Assembly: GCF_009727065.1 (NCBI RefSeq)
Contig: NZ_WNLP01000008.1
Location: 1 to 64,000 of the forward strand
Direction of reading: 5' to 3'
Length of the DNA: 64,000 nt
Origin: Bifidobacterium canis
Lineage (GTDB): Bacteria; Actinomycetota; Actinomycetes; Actinomycetales; Bifidobacteriaceae
A program made the translations under genes and the position numbers. The notes beneath the pieces were generated by a model, which worked only from the letters and a program-made list of their open reading frames with translations, had not been told where the DNA came from and made no database searches. Position 1 is the stretch's first letter; every line of letters starts with the position of its first letter. Shown here piece by piece: positions 28,794-38,450 of the stretch.

Positions 28794-30731
28794 ATGGCTG
28801 AGGGTAGTAATGGCAGGCGTCGCTTCTCGGATAAGTGGGGCAAGCACGAGCTTGATGTGCTGGCGGTGTTGTCTTCCGCTTTCCCGCAATGGCTCACTTC
28901 CCGCCAGATCGCCCAGCGTGTAAAGGCATACGCTGATTCCTACGGTGAACTGGCTGATCAGGCCGCAAAGGCCGCATTCGCAAAGCAATTCCAGCGAGAT
29001 CGCGCTAAATTGGCGGCCATGGGAATCGCCATCGAATCCAGACAGCCGGAGTATTCTTCGAAATCCGAAGGTCAGGACTTCGCCTCGTACCGACTGCAAC
29101 TGGGTGATGAACCCCGCATCCGCTTGAAGTTCCGTCAGGAAGACATGCCGGTGCTCGCCGCCGCGAACTATCTGGCGCGTTCGATGTCGATGTCGTCGGC
29201 GCCGGCTCCGCAACCGCAGCATGTGTCGCGCACCGCGCCGCGTGTGCCGCAAACGCCGATCCCCGGCTTGGGTCTTGATTCAATCGCCCCTGGTCTCGGC
29301 ACGCAGCACATTCCCGAGAACCTCGTCAAAGAGGTCGATTCGCGTCGTTTCGCCGCCACGCTTTCGGTGAACGGCGAGAACCTCAACGTCGCGTATTCCG
29401 ACACCGACGATCTGGTGATGTTCGTACTGGAGCACCCGAACACGTCGATCGTCAACCCGCAGGAGGCTGTCGACGCGTTCCGCCGCCGCCTGAACGCCGC
29501 TATCGACTTCCAGTTGGCCGATGACTCCGCGAACATGTCGAGCGCCAAGGTCGCGGCTCATGATCTCGCTTCCGAGGAGGAAGACGAAGAGGCTGAGAAC
29601 TCGTCCGGCAAAGGGCATAAGAAGAACTCGTTACAGACGGGCAGTGAGGTGGATCGCCGCCTGCGCCTGATGCTGTTCCTGTCGGCACACATGGGTGAGG
29701 AATACTCGTTGTCTGAGCTCGCCGTGCGTTTCATCGGCGTGCCGAAGAACGACGACGAGCGCAAGAAATACATTCAGACCATCCACAAAGACATCAACAC
29801 GTTGACCACGGTTTCCGATGACGGCGAGATGGCAGGCAGCCAGTTCTTCGACATCGACTGGTCCCTTCTGGAATCGGAGGGGATCGTCTGCGCGACCAAC
29901 TCGCTGGGGCTCGAACGTCTGGCAGGCATTTCGCCGCAATACATGAGCATGCTCACCGCTTCGGTGAACTATCTCGCACATGCGCCGTTGCTGCCGTCGG
30001 AGGAGCGCAGGCAGGCTCTGGATCTGTATGAGCGTCTGCACCAGTATGTTGAACCGGGATCCACGCCATGGCTCAGTCTCACCGGCTACGAGGTGGAGCC
30101 ACGTTCGTTCTCCATCGTCAAGAAGGCCATCGCCGAGCATTCGCTGCTTGACATGAAATACACCGATGGTTCCGGCCAGGTTCGCGAACGTCTCGTCGCC
30201 CCGTCGAAGATCTACGTTGACGAAGGCGTCTACTACGTGGCATTGTGGACCGATGTGGAAGATGTTGCGCCTGAGAAGCTGCATGGCATCGTGCACAAAG
30301 ACATGACGATCAACAAGGAGACCGGCGAACCGAGGATCTGGCAGATTCTGCGCATCTCTCGCATTGAGGAAGCCCAGATCGTCGAACCGACGAAACCGTT
30401 GGAGATTCCCGACGTCTCCGTCAGCGACCTGCGCAAGTGGAGCATCGACACGTCCACGGCCGCGGCGTTCATCACCGATCAGCCGCATCTCGAGTTCATC
30501 CGCACGCTGGCTGACGCCGAAGTGGAACCATACGGCGAAGGCGAGAAGGTCAGGCTGTTCATTCAGTCCGACTCTTGGTTCGTGGCATTCTGCATCGCAC
30601 ATGCCCGCCATATTCTTGCCGTGGCGCCAGAAACTCTGAGAACGATGATCGTCGCTCGCGCAAAGCGTGAATTGAGCATGCTCGATTCCGAAGCCGCCGC
30701 GCAATCTCACGACGCACATCACGAACGCTGA
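28794..30731 (+). CDS. WYL-domain transcriptional regulator, PafB-PafC-like double protein
   Basis: This 645-residue protein looks like two helix-turn-helix/WYL units in tandem. Unit one starts with FSDKWGKHELDVLAVLSSAF and a winged helix (TSRQIAQRVKAYA). A low-complexity Ala/Pro/Gln linker lies near residues 125-165. Unit two begins near residue 280 (DRRLRLMLFLSAHMGEEYSL) and ends with a WYL domain (VYYVALWTDVEDVAPEKLHG). Homologous PafB and PafC form a heterodimer that activates DNA-damage genes in mycobacteria; here both are apparently in one chain. That function is inferred. ATG 28794 follows GTGAGGA. Confidence 0.75.
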   Translation: MAEGSNGRRRFSDKWGKHELDVLAVLSSAFPQWLTSRQIAQRVKAYADSYGELADQAAKAAFAKQFQRDRAKLAAMGIAIESRQPEYSSKSEGQDFASYRLQLGDEPRIRLKFRQEDMPVLAAANYLARSMSMSSAPAPQPQHVSRTAPRVPQTPIPGLGLDSIAPGLGTQHIPENLVKEVDSRRFAATLSVNGENLNVAYSDTDDLVMFVLEHPNTSIVNPQEAVDAFRRRLNAAIDFQLADDSANMSSAKVAAHDLASEEEDEEAENSSGKGHKKNSLQTGSEVDRRLRLMLFLSAHMGEEYSLSELAVRFIGVPKNDDERKKYIQTIHKDINTLTTVSDDGEMAGSQFFDIDWSLLESEGIVCATNSLGLERLAGISPQYMSMLTASVNYLAHAPLLPSEERRQALDLYERLHQYVEPGSTPWLSLTGYEVEPRSFSIVKKAIAEHSLLDMKYTDGSGQVRERLVAPSKIYVDEGVYYVALWTDVEDVAPEKLHGIVHKDMTINKETGEPRIWQILRISRIEEAQIVEPTKPLEIPDVSVSDLRKWSIDTSTAAAFITDQPHLEFIRTLADAEVEPYGEGEKVRLFIQSDSWFVAFCIAHARHILAVAPETLRTMIVARAKRELSMLDSEAAAQSHDAHHER

Positions 30732-30755
30732 TTCGACTGGAAGAGGGTCGTTGCT

Positions 30756-31073
30756 ATGCCATGGTGGATTTGGTTGATTCTTGCGTTGGCGATGCTTGCC
30801 GTGCTCATCGCAGGCGTTGTATATGTGATCATGCACGGTTTACGCGCCCTGCAACTTGTGCAGCAGGTCGGCGAAGAGGTTTCCGACCGCATGGGGCAGA
30901 TGAACGTCGGCGAAACTTCATCTCGTTCCCCTCAGCGTCCGATTTTCACCGAACCGTTGCAGGTTGCAGCCGATCGCTATGCCGAAGCGCATGCCCAGGT
31001 GGATGTGCACAAGCGCAAGAAGCAGGAACGCCACATGCGCATTTGGCGTCGCTGGGCGCAGTTCAACAAGTAG
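30756..31073 (+). CDS. Hypothetical single-pass membrane protein
   Basis: This 105-residue protein has one N-terminal helix (WWIWLILALAMLAVLIAGVV) and a basic cytoplasmic tail rich in Arg, Lys and His (HKRKKQERHMRIWRRW). I do not recognise the family. It lies 24 bases after the WYL gene and 21 bases before helY, so the three are probably co-transcribed. GAAGAGGG precedes ATG 30756. Confidence 0.65.
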   Translation: MPWWIWLILALAMLAVLIAGVVYVIMHGLRALQLVQQVGEEVSDRMGQMNVGETSSRSPQRPIFTEPLQVAADRYAEAHAQVDVHKRKKQERHMRIWRRWAQFNK

Positions 31074-31094
31074 CCTAGATACAATCACAACATA

Positions 31095-33696
31095 ATGGCA
31101 AAACGAAATAAGCATAAGAAGAGCACAACCGACATACAGAACGACGATCCGGAGACGTTGAGTCCCGCGCAGCGCTATCAGGCATTTCAGGAGGTTCGGC
31201 GCAAACGCAGTTCCGCGGCTGCGAAGTTCGCTGATCTGATGCCGTTCGAACTCGACCAGTTCCAGCAAGACGCCAATGAAGCATTGGAAGAGGGGTCCAA
31301 TGTGCTGGTCGCGGCACCCACGGCGCCGGAAAACCGTTGTCGCTGATTTTGCCATCTATTTGGCTCAACAGCGCAATGTCAAAGCATTCTACACAACGCC
31401 AATCAAAGCGTTGAGCAACCAGAAATACCATGATCTCGTCGAAACCTATGGCGCAGACAAGGTCGGGTTGCTCACCGGAGACACGTCGATCAATTCGGAA
31501 GCCGACATCGTAGTGATGACGACGGAAGTGCTGCGCAACATGCTGTATGAGCATTCGACGACGCTGAGCGCTCTGCGATACGTGGTTCTCGACGAAGTGC
31601 ATTACCTGGCCGACCGGTTCCGAGGGCCGGTGTGGGAAGAAGTCATCATTCATCTGCCGAGCAGCGTTCGCATCGTCGGACTCTCGGCAACGGTGTCGAA
31701 CGTCGAGGATTTCGCCGACTGGATTGCCTCGGTGCGCGGCGAAACGAAGCTTATCGTGTCGGAGCACCGTCCGGTGCCGCTGGACCAATATGTGCTCGTG
31801 CAGAAGGATCCACGCACCGAACCTGAGCTGTTCGACTTGTATCGGCGCAACGATATGGGCGAGCAGACCACGAAGACGAACTTGCGTTTGGTCAACCGCT
31901 TGGAAGAACTCGACCGCATGGAGTTGAAACGCGCCAAGAAGGATTCTCGTTTCAACGATGATCGGCACAGGCATGGCAGGGGAGGACGCCCGCAGCGTGT
32001 ACGCAAGGTCGACCGTTACCAGCCTCGCCGCTGGGCTGTGGTCGATGAGCTCAACTTCTTGAAGATGCTGCCGGCGATCTATTTCGTGTTCTCGCGAAAC
32101 GGTTGCGACGAGGCTGTGGAGCAGTGCCTGAACGCCGGTCTGCGCCTCACAACCGACGATGAGGCGAAACGCATTCGCATGATCGTCGATGAGATGATCG
32201 AAGGGCAGTTGACCCGTGAGGATCTGCGCACCTTGCATTTCTCGCAGTTCCGGTATGCGCTTGAAGAGGGGTTCGCCGCGCATCATGCCGGCATGATCGC
32301 ATTGTTCAAGCAGATCGTCGAGCGGCTGTTCGAAGAGGGACTCATCAAAGTCGTGTTCGCCACTGAAACGTTGGCGTTGGGCATCAACATGCCTGCTCGC
32401 AGCGTCGTGGTGGAGAAGCTCGAGAAATACAATGGCACCGGCATCGTGCCATTGACACCGGGGGAGTACACGCAGCTCACCGGCCGTGCCGGGCGACGTG
32501 GCATCGATACGATCGGCAATGCGATCGTTGCCGATCATCGTGGGTTCAAACCCGAAACCGCGGTGGCGCTTTCCAGCAAGCGCGTATACCCATTGCATTC
32601 GAGCTTCCAAGCCACGTTCAACATGGCGGTGAATCTGCTCAATTCGAGTGATTACGAAACCGCAAGAGATACGCTTGACCATTCCTTCGCGCAATGGGAG
32701 GCGAACGAATCGGCATGGCAGATCGAAGCCAACATCGATACGTTACGCAAGGCGTTGCGCGGCTATGAGGATGCCATGCGCATGGATGAGGGCGACATGA
32801 CCGATCTGCTGCGCATTCGCATGAAGCTCAGCGACCTGCAGAAAAACGAGCGCCGCCGTCTCAAGCATGAGGTGTTCGCATCGAATGCCGACCGTTCGCG
32901 AGCATTCCGCAGGCTTGACGCTCAAATAGCGGCTCTTAAGGAGCAGGAGGCGAATCACCCCTGCAAGAAGTCTCCAGATTTCAACCATATGATGAAGTGG
33001 GGGCATCGTTGGATGCGTGAGAGTCGCGAGCTTGAGCGGCTTGAGCATCGTTACGAATCCCGCACCGGTTCGGTGGCTCGCCAGTTCGACAGGATCTGCG
33101 ATATTCTTGCAATGCTGGGCTACTTGGATCGCACTGATAGCGACGGCCACCGCGACTACCAGCTGACCGAACACGGGCAATTGCTGCGTCGCCTGTACAA
33201 CGAGCGTGATCTCGTGCTAGCACAGGCCATCACTCACGGCGTGTTCGACGATCTCGATGCACCGCAGTTCGCCGCGATCATATCGTCGTTGCTGTATGAG
33301 CCGCGTCGCGGTGAAGGCGGCGAGCCACGCCGATACCCGGGAGGCCCGCAAGGAGCTGTCATCCAGGCCGCAAACGAGCTTCGCGACATGGATGAGCAGG
33401 TGTTGACGCTGTGCGAAGCCAATGGACTCGAAAACTACTTGCAGCCGCTTGATTTCGGTATCGTCGATCTCATCTATGACTGGGCATATGGCGATTCCCT
33501 CTCGCAAGTGCTCTCGAATAGCGAGATGACCGGCGGAGACTTTGTGCGCACCACCAAACGCATCGCCGACGTGCTGCAGCAGATCGCCGTCGCCGAACCC
33601 TATCTGGGGGAGAACGGTGAACAGCTGGCGGATGTGGCTCGCGAGGCGTATGAGCGGGTGAACCGCGGCATCGTCGCATATTCCGGCGTCGACTGA
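31095..33696 (+). CDS. helY: Ski2-like DEAD/DEAH-box RNA helicase (HelY), frameshifted as written
   Basis: This superfamily 2 helicase probably acts in RNA turnover. The first 84 residues from ATG 31095 reach NVLVAAPT, then the Walker A motif is broken. Two missing bases (G-run 31322-31323 and A-run 31330-31333) would restore TGAGKTVVADFAIYLAQ. The remaining motifs are in the frame downstream: KALSNQKYHDL, VLDEVHYLAD (motif II), GLSATVSNVEDF (motif III), ATETLALGINMPA and QLTGRAGRRGIDT (motif VI), then the long C-terminal Ski2-type domain. Restored length is 867 residues. A shorter internal frame from 31276 lacks Walker A and would be inactive. Confidence 0.9.
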
Positions 33697-33791
33697 GCGA
33701 AAAGTGTGCAGCAGGAGAGTGGCAGCACCGGAATAAAGCCCACGTCCGAGCTGTTTTGTAGCTTGGAACTACTTGAGAATGAGGAGGAAAC

Positions 33792-34139
33792 ATGGCTGAA
33801 CGCAGTCTGCGTGGCATGAGCATTGGCGCGAAATCTTTGGAGTCCGACGACAATGTGGATTTCGCCGCGCGCATTGAAGTGGCCTACGTGTGCCCGAAGG
33901 GGCATCGCACGATTCTTCCGTTCGCCGAAACCGCCGACATTCCTAATGAATGGGAGTGCCGTTGCGGAGCGACCGCGCATAAGGAGAACGAGGAAGACGC
34001 GGAAGCCGACGAGATCACCAAACCGACTCGTACGCATTGGGACATGCTGTTGGAGCGCCGCAGTGAAGAAGAGCTCGCGGCTCTGCTTGAGAAGCGCCTG
34101 AAGATGCATCACGACGGATGGATTCCCGATTACGAGTGA
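33792..34139 (+). CDS. rbpA: RNA polymerase-binding protein RbpA
   Basis: This 115-residue actinobacterial transcription factor binds the principal sigma factor and stabilises the open complex. The family start MAERSLRGMSIGAKSLES, the central zinc-binding region with CPKGH and CRCG, and the C-terminal sigma-interacting helix (THWDMLLERRSEEELAALL) are all present. ATG 33792 follows GGAGGAAAC. A terminator follows closely, so it is a single-gene unit. Its presence fixes the host as an actinobacterium. Confidence 0.96.
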   Translation: MAERSLRGMSIGAKSLESDDNVDFAARIEVAYVCPKGHRTILPFAETADIPNEWECRCGATAHKENEEDAEADEITKPTRTHWDMLLERRSEEELAALLEKRLKMHHDGWIPDYE

Positions 34140-34146
34140 AATTCTT

Positions 34147-34186
34147 GAACCTGACATCACGAAGCACGTTATGTCAGGTTCTTTTA
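34147..34186 (+). terminator. Terminator of rbpA
   Basis: GAACCTGACAT (34147-34157) and ATGTCAGGTTC (34171-34181) pair perfectly and are followed by TTTTATTG. Confidence 0.9.
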
Positions 34187-34215
34187 TTGTGACCCATTGA
34201 ACTGTTGAGGATACT

Positions 34216-34935
34216 ATGACACAATCAGCGAAGAAGATCGTTTTGCTCGACCTTGACGGCACGTTGACCGAATCAGGCCCCGGCATCATCGCCTGTGTGG
34301 TCAAGGCGTTCCAAGCCGTGGGCGTGCCAGTCCCAGATGAAGCCGCGTTGCAGCGTTTCATCGGACCTGCGATCGTGGATTCGATGAAGCTCAATCACAT
34401 TCCGCCGGAGAAGCTCGACGAAGCGGTGCGCGTGTATCGCCATTACTATGGTGAGGCTGCCGTGTTCGACGATCCGAATTACCCGGGACAGAAAGTTCCA
34501 GGTCGTTTCGTGAACTCAATGTATGAGGGCATTCCTCAGCAACTGCGCAAGATGCGCGACATGGGATTCTACTTGGCTGTCTGCACTGCGAAACCCGAAT
34601 ATCAGGCGATTCCGATCTGCGAACATTTCCGTCTGAGCGATCTGGTGGACGGCATCTACGGTGCGAGCAAAGACAATTCGCGCATCACCAAAGCAGCTGT
34701 GATCACGTATGCGCTCGATAAAATCGGTTTTGACGAAGCCGCTGGAGACAAGGCGCTGATGGTCGGCGACCGTTGGACCGACGTCGATGGCGCCAAAGAC
34801 AACGGACTGGATTGCTTGGGTTGCGGCTGGGGCTACGCAGAGCCGAACGAGTTGCGCGAACACGGTGCTGTACGCGTGATTCCGTTTGTCAGCGAACTCG
34901 CCGAAGCTGTTGACGAATACTTCAACGCGCAGTAA
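34216..34935 (+). CDS. HAD-superfamily hydrolase, phosphoglycolate phosphatase-like
   Basis: This 239-residue phosphatase has motif I LLDLDGTLTESGPGI (nucleophile and acid Asp), a helical cap (about 20-105), motif II VCTAKPE, and motifs III/IV near the C-terminus (GDKALMVGDRWTDVDGAKDN). The Gph/YjjG type is suggested; the substrate is not determinable. ATG 34216 follows GAGG. It is bounded by terminators on both sides and is therefore monocistronic. Confidence 0.85.
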   Translation: MTQSAKKIVLLDLDGTLTESGPGIIACVVKAFQAVGVPVPDEAALQRFIGPAIVDSMKLNHIPPEKLDEAVRVYRHYYGEAAVFDDPNYPGQKVPGRFVNSMYEGIPQQLRKMRDMGFYLAVCTAKPEYQAIPICEHFRLSDLVDGIYGASKDNSRITKAAVITYALDKIGFDEAAGDKALMVGDRWTDVDGAKDNGLDCLGCGWGYAEPNELREHGAVRVIPFVSELAEAVDEYFNAQ

Positions 34936-34995
34936 TAACAACGCAGAGTAATAACTGCATACTATTCGCAGATACAAATTACAAACACTGCATTT

Positions 34996-35034
34996 GAGGC
35001 TGGATACCAAACATGAGTATTGGTATCCAGCCTC
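34996..35034 (+). terminator. Terminator of the HAD phosphatase
   Basis: A 15-base-pair perfect stem (GAGGCTGGATACCAA with TTGGTATCCAGCCTC) closes a 9-base loop. The following tail is ACTTATATCC. The rest of 34936-35141 is AT-rich with no gene. Confidence 0.75.
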
Positions 35035-35141
35035 ACTTATATCCATATCTCTTTTATCCGATAATGTACGTTATGTCAGATTACATATCTGCGGTACTTC
35101 CCCAAATAAGAATTACCGCAGATATATCGTGTCGTTGATAT

Positions 35142-35515
35142 CTAGATAACAGCCGATCGCTTTCCCCGCGTTACGCGCAAGCCGACGGCATACATGCCCA
35201 TGCCGATACCCAACATGGCGACGACAATAAGCACGGCGACCCACGGGCTCGAGATCAATAATTGATAAATATTTCCCGAGAATGTTGAAAAAGTTGTCAA
35301 GCCGCCGCAAAAACCTGTGGTAAGCAGTTTTGAAATATTTTTCGAGGGCTGCCTTTTTCTATTATTCCGGTAAATAATCCCATTAATAAACAGCCAAGGC
35401 AGTTAATTATCAGTATTGATACAGCATCGATTGCGAAATTATTGATACCGGCTTCCAATAGATATCTGCAGACCGCGCCGATCGCACAGCCGATGCCCAC
35501 GGCGAGTAGTTCCAT
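35142..35515 (-). CDS. crcB: Fluoride ion channel CrcB/Fluc, copy 1 (frameshifted as written)
   Basis: This small membrane channel exports fluoride. ATG 35515 with AGGAGGG upstream opens MELLAVGIGCAIGAVCRYLL and INCLGCLLMGLFTGI. The frame breaks at the T-run 35328-35331 (A-run on this strand). One added base restores LLTTGFCGGLTTFSTFS, the family signature, and two further helices to a stop at 35142, giving 124 residues. It is the downstream partner of a second crcB. Tandem pairs of this family form antiparallel heterodimers. Its T-rich codon use at the 3' end is a little unlike its neighbours. Confidence 0.88.
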
Positions 35516-35528
35516 TGCGATCCCTCCT

Positions 35529-35906
35529 CTATGCAAGTCCTCGTGTCACGGCGAATCCGGCGGCGACCAGTGCGACTCCAAGCGCAACGCTGCCGAGCCA
35601 ATACACCCACGCACGCGTTGGATGCTTGCCGTCGAACAGTGCATACACTTCCGATGTGAACGTGGAGAACGTCGTCAATCCCCCGCAGAATCCCGTTACA
35701 ATCAGCGCCTTCCACGGAGCGCCCAACATGCCAAGTCCTGTCAGCGCAAGCATGATGCCCAGTATGAACGATCCGGCGAGGTTGACGGCCAATGTGCCAT
35801 AGGGAATACGCGCCTCACTGCGGTTGAGCCAGCTTGACACCGCGGAACGCGTGCAGCCTCCCGCGAAACCGCCGACAGCCACGCACAGAATATTTACCCA
35901 AGTCAT
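35529..35906 (-). CDS. crcB: Fluoride ion channel CrcB/Fluc, copy 2
   Basis: This intact 125-residue family member has four helices and the signature VTGFCGGLTTFSTFTSE, with the Asn of NLAGSFILG in the pore helix. Its stop lies 14 bases before the ATG of copy 1 and its start overlaps the upstream membrane gene by 4 bases, so the three form one transcript. No fluoride riboswitch-like fold was recognised in front of the operon. Confidence 0.93.
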   Translation of the reverse strand: MTWVNILCVAVGGFAGGCTRSAVSSWLNRSEARIPYGTLAVNLAGSFILGIMLALTGLGMLGAPWKALIVTGFCGGLTTFSTFTSEVYALFDGKHPTRAWVYWLGSVALGVALVAAGFAVTRGLA

Positions 35907-36292
35907 ATGAGTTTGGATTCACCTTCGTTTTTGTCGTCATCAGTCAATGGCGCTATGTTCTTAGGCTCGAATTTCACTGCCCTACGCGCCTGCAGATACA
36001 TGAGCGTCAGCTCGGCAAACACCAGAACGATCGCGATAATCGCGGATGGCCAGCCAAGCTTCTCATACAAACCTCGTGAATGCGCACTGATCGAGCTCTT
36101 ATTCGCAAGATACAGGAAATACGGGAGCGCCAGCAATATGAACGTTGCGAAATGCCCGATGATCACCGACCAGCGCACGGGTTTAACCACAACGTCATCG
36201 TGCCCGTAGTGGCTGCAATACACGGTGACGGCGCACACGGCCAATGCGCATGCAGCGCCGATGATCCACAGAATCGCAGGCAAAGCATTCAT
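35903..36292 (-). CDS. Hypothetical four-helix membrane protein
   Basis: This 129-residue protein from ATG 36292 (GGAG seven bases upstream) has hydrophobic segments ILWIIGAACALAVCAVTVYC, IGHFATFILLALPYFLYLA and AIIAIVLVFAELTLMYL, then a charged tail ending DDDKNEGES. I do not recognise the family. It overlaps crcB copy 2 by ATGA, so translation is coupled. A role connected with the fluoride channels is possible but rests on position alone. Confidence 0.65.
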   Translation of the reverse strand: MNALPAILWIIGAACALAVCAVTVYCSHYGHDDVVVKPVRWSVIIGHFATFILLALPYFLYLANKSSISAHSRGLYEKLGWPSAIIAIVLVFAELTLMYLQARRAVKFEPKNIAPLTDDDKNEGESKLI

Positions 36293-36340
36293 TTCCACTC
36301 TCCAAAAATTGTGTATGCGAACGGTATGTACAAACGTTCG

Positions 36341-37072
36341 TTATTGGGCGATGTCGAAGATGTCTAACGGAACGTCATCATAACTGTGCTCCTCCACTGT
36401 GCCATGCAACAGCGCGGGGTGCAATCTGGCGTTGCTGCCGGTGGCATGTGCCGCCATGATGTTTTCGACGGGAATCGTCTGCGAAAGCAGCGTGCGTGAA
36501 TGCTGCTTGAGTTTGATAGCTCGCTCCCCCGCCAAAACGTGATCCACCTGATTCCACAATGCGCCCACCGATACCACGAATACAGCTGAACCAGCCGCCA
36601 GAAAATCCGCCAAAGCCGTGTTGTCGCCGCACTCCTGCACAGTGTCGCCATCACACAGAATCGTCACATGCTTCAACGCCTCCTCACCATATGGGGCGAG
36701 GAACTCCACGGCCTTCGTCACATTGTGCAAGCTGACGCCGAGATCGAGCAGTTTCTTCGCCACGGCCAGCGAAACGATGTCGCAGAACGAATACAGACGA
36801 CGCGAACCAGAACCATGCGATGGTGTGATCGACGGTTCCACAATATGCTTGCGTGCCCAGTAATCAAGCTGCCTGTAAGTGATGCCGGCAGCCTTCGACG
36901 CTGATGCCCCACGGTACCCGCAATCCGGGCCGGGCTCACTGAGATCGGGGAACAACTCTCCCTGCACCATCGTGTCGTCGACATCGAGCAATGGTACGTC
37001 AACATAAGGCGAAAGATCGTCTGCCGACGTCTTTCGCCATACCTGACCATTGGTTGCCGACGAGTCGCACAT
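36341..37072 (-). CDS. MerR-family transcriptional regulator
   Basis: This 243-residue protein has a MerR-type DNA-binding domain after about 50 residues (GITYRQLDYWARKHIVEPS and YSFCDIVSLAVAKKLLDLGV) and a long C-terminal domain with no metal-binding Cys. It matches the position of the actinobacterial MerR gene found after garA (Rv1828-type). ATG 37072 has AAGAAG upstream. It is followed by the membrane/crcB genes but a gap of 48 bases separates them. Confidence 0.85.
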   Translation of the reverse strand: MCDSSATNGQVWRKTSADDLSPYVDVPLLDVDDTMVQGELFPDLSEPGPDCGYRGASASKAAGITYRQLDYWARKHIVEPSITPSHGSGSRRLYSFCDIVSLAVAKKLLDLGVSLHNVTKAVEFLAPYGEEALKHVTILCDGDTVQECGDNTALADFLAAGSAVFVVSVGALWNQVDHVLAGERAIKLKQHSRTLLSQTIPVENIMAAHATGSNARLHPALLHGTVEEHSYDDVPLDIFDIAQ

Positions 37073-37115
37073 ATGCACTTCTTATGGTTCGCAAAACAGG
37101 GCGAACGCTAAATCC

Positions 37116-37556
37116 TCAGATATTGCGCACAGCGCTGTTGGTGAAATAGATCAAACGGAATTTACCGATCATGATCTCATCACCGTTCTTCAACGTCTGT
37201 TGATCCACGCGCTGACGATTGACATAAGTACCGTTCAGGCTACCGGCATCAACCACCGTATATGAGCCGTTCTCACGACGGAACACGGCATGCTGGCGAG
37301 ACACGGTGGAATCGTCGAGCAGAATGTCTGCTCGCGGATCACGACCAACGGTCACCTCATCTTCATCGAGAAGATACCGTGAGCCGGAGAGCGCGCCTCG
37401 TGTTGCGATGAGCAGCGCCGTGTTGTCTGCCAAACGGGAGATGGTTTGCAGATCTTCCTGCGTCAACGGGCGCTCGCCACTGGTGGTTACAGGAATCTGG
37501 ATGGCAGGCATGCCGATGATGGTGGTTTCGCCTGCGCTTGGAATTGGATCAGTCAT
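37116..37556 (-). CDS. FHA-domain protein, GarA/OdhI-like
   Basis: This 146-residue protein has an N-terminal unstructured segment with an ETT motif (AGETTIIGM), resembling the kinase phosphorylation site of GarA/OdhI. An FHA domain (about 60-140) shows GRDPRADILL, STVSRQHA and SLNGTYVN, the phosphothreonine-binding residues. In relatives the FHA domain binds either its own phosphorylated tail or 2-oxoglutarate/glutamate enzymes to tune carbon and nitrogen flow. The target here is unknown. It lies between the DUF881 genes and the MerR gene. Confidence 0.9.
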   Translation of the reverse strand: MTDPIPSAGETTIIGMPAIQIPVTTSGERPLTQEDLQTISRLADNTALLIATRGALSGSRYLLDEDEVTVGRDPRADILLDDSTVSRQHAVFRRENGSYTVVDAGSLNGTYVNRQRVDQQTLKNGDEIMIGKFRLIYFTNSAVRNI

Positions 37557-37561
37557 AGTGC

Positions 37562-38448
37562 TTATTCTACAGTCTTTGCGTACTTATAGTCGGGTAATGA
37601 TTGAGTTTGCGTGATTTTTACATCATCTGAGGTCTCCACGTCTACCGTGGCACCGTATTTCACAGTGAGCCGTGACCCCACGCCACCGGCAAGGTTCACG
37701 GCGTTCTGCAGATTGTTCTTATCGCCGATCGCCTTGACCACATACGGTGGGTTGAGTGCCGTCCCATCGCAGATCAAACCATCGTCACCTTGTGAGATGT
37801 ATGTGGAGGTGACGACGCGCACATCGTTGATCGCGATGACTTCGGCACCGCCGTTGCGCAGCTCTTCGATGAGGTTGAACATCGTCGCCGCATCGATCTG
37901 GGCTTTGCTGCCACGAGAGATATGCACGATGATCCCCTGCCCTTCGGCTGGGAGTCGACCGGAAAGGATGCCGCTGGATTCCTCGTTCTCTTTGGCGATG
38001 CGGCTGGCCTCCGCCTCTTTGTCGGCTGCTTGCTGAAGCGATGTGAGCTGCCTGCTGAGCTCCGTGCGGCGTTCCTCCAAACGCTGCACCTGCGTGCTGG
38101 TCTCACTGAGCATGCGCGTCAGCTCGGCCTCGGTCATCGTCTCATAGGTCATATCGGTGTTGTTGACCTGCACAACATAGCCGAACGACAGCAATGCGCA
38201 TAGCGCCGCCACCAATAAGCTGGTGAGCAGCCGTGTGCGCAGTGAGCGGGCTTGGCTGGAAAGCTCCTTCTTCGGCTTGGTCTTCTTGACCACGGGGAAG
38301 GCACCGGTTTTGAGTTGATCGTTACGCGCATCCTTTTTTGCTGAGAGAGAATGCGCTTCACATGGCTGCCACCCTCGGTGTGCCCCGATCCCGAAGGCGA
38401 TGATGGCATCCCATCGGGCGTTGTTTCGTTGTTGTGCTCTTCGCTCAT
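37562..38448 (-). CDS. DUF881-family protein, copy 1 (frameshifted as written)
   Basis: ATG 38448 (MSEEHNNETTPDG; a GTG at 38454 is also in frame) begins a polar N-terminus that breaks at the T-run 38334-38339 on the plus strand. One extra base restores QQKKDARNDQLKTG. A membrane helix (LLTSLLVAALCALLSFGYVV), a coiled coil (ETSTQVQRLEERRTELSRQL) and the DUF881 domain (GGAEVIAINDVRVVTSTYIS, PPYVVKAIGDKNNLQNAV) follow, giving 295 residues. The start overlaps the end of the sbp gene. The function is unknown; DUF881/sbp clusters are linked to the division or cell-envelope gene neighbourhoods of actinobacteria. Confidence 0.85.
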
Positions 38449-38450
38449 CG

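Noticed and set aside
31075..32694. 539-residue open frame antisense to helY
   Set aside because: It is the complement of conserved helicase motifs with no ribosome site or recognisable domain.
36293..36340. Fluoride riboswitch before the crcB operon
   Set aside because: The 48-base gap is too short and shows no matching pseudoknot pattern.
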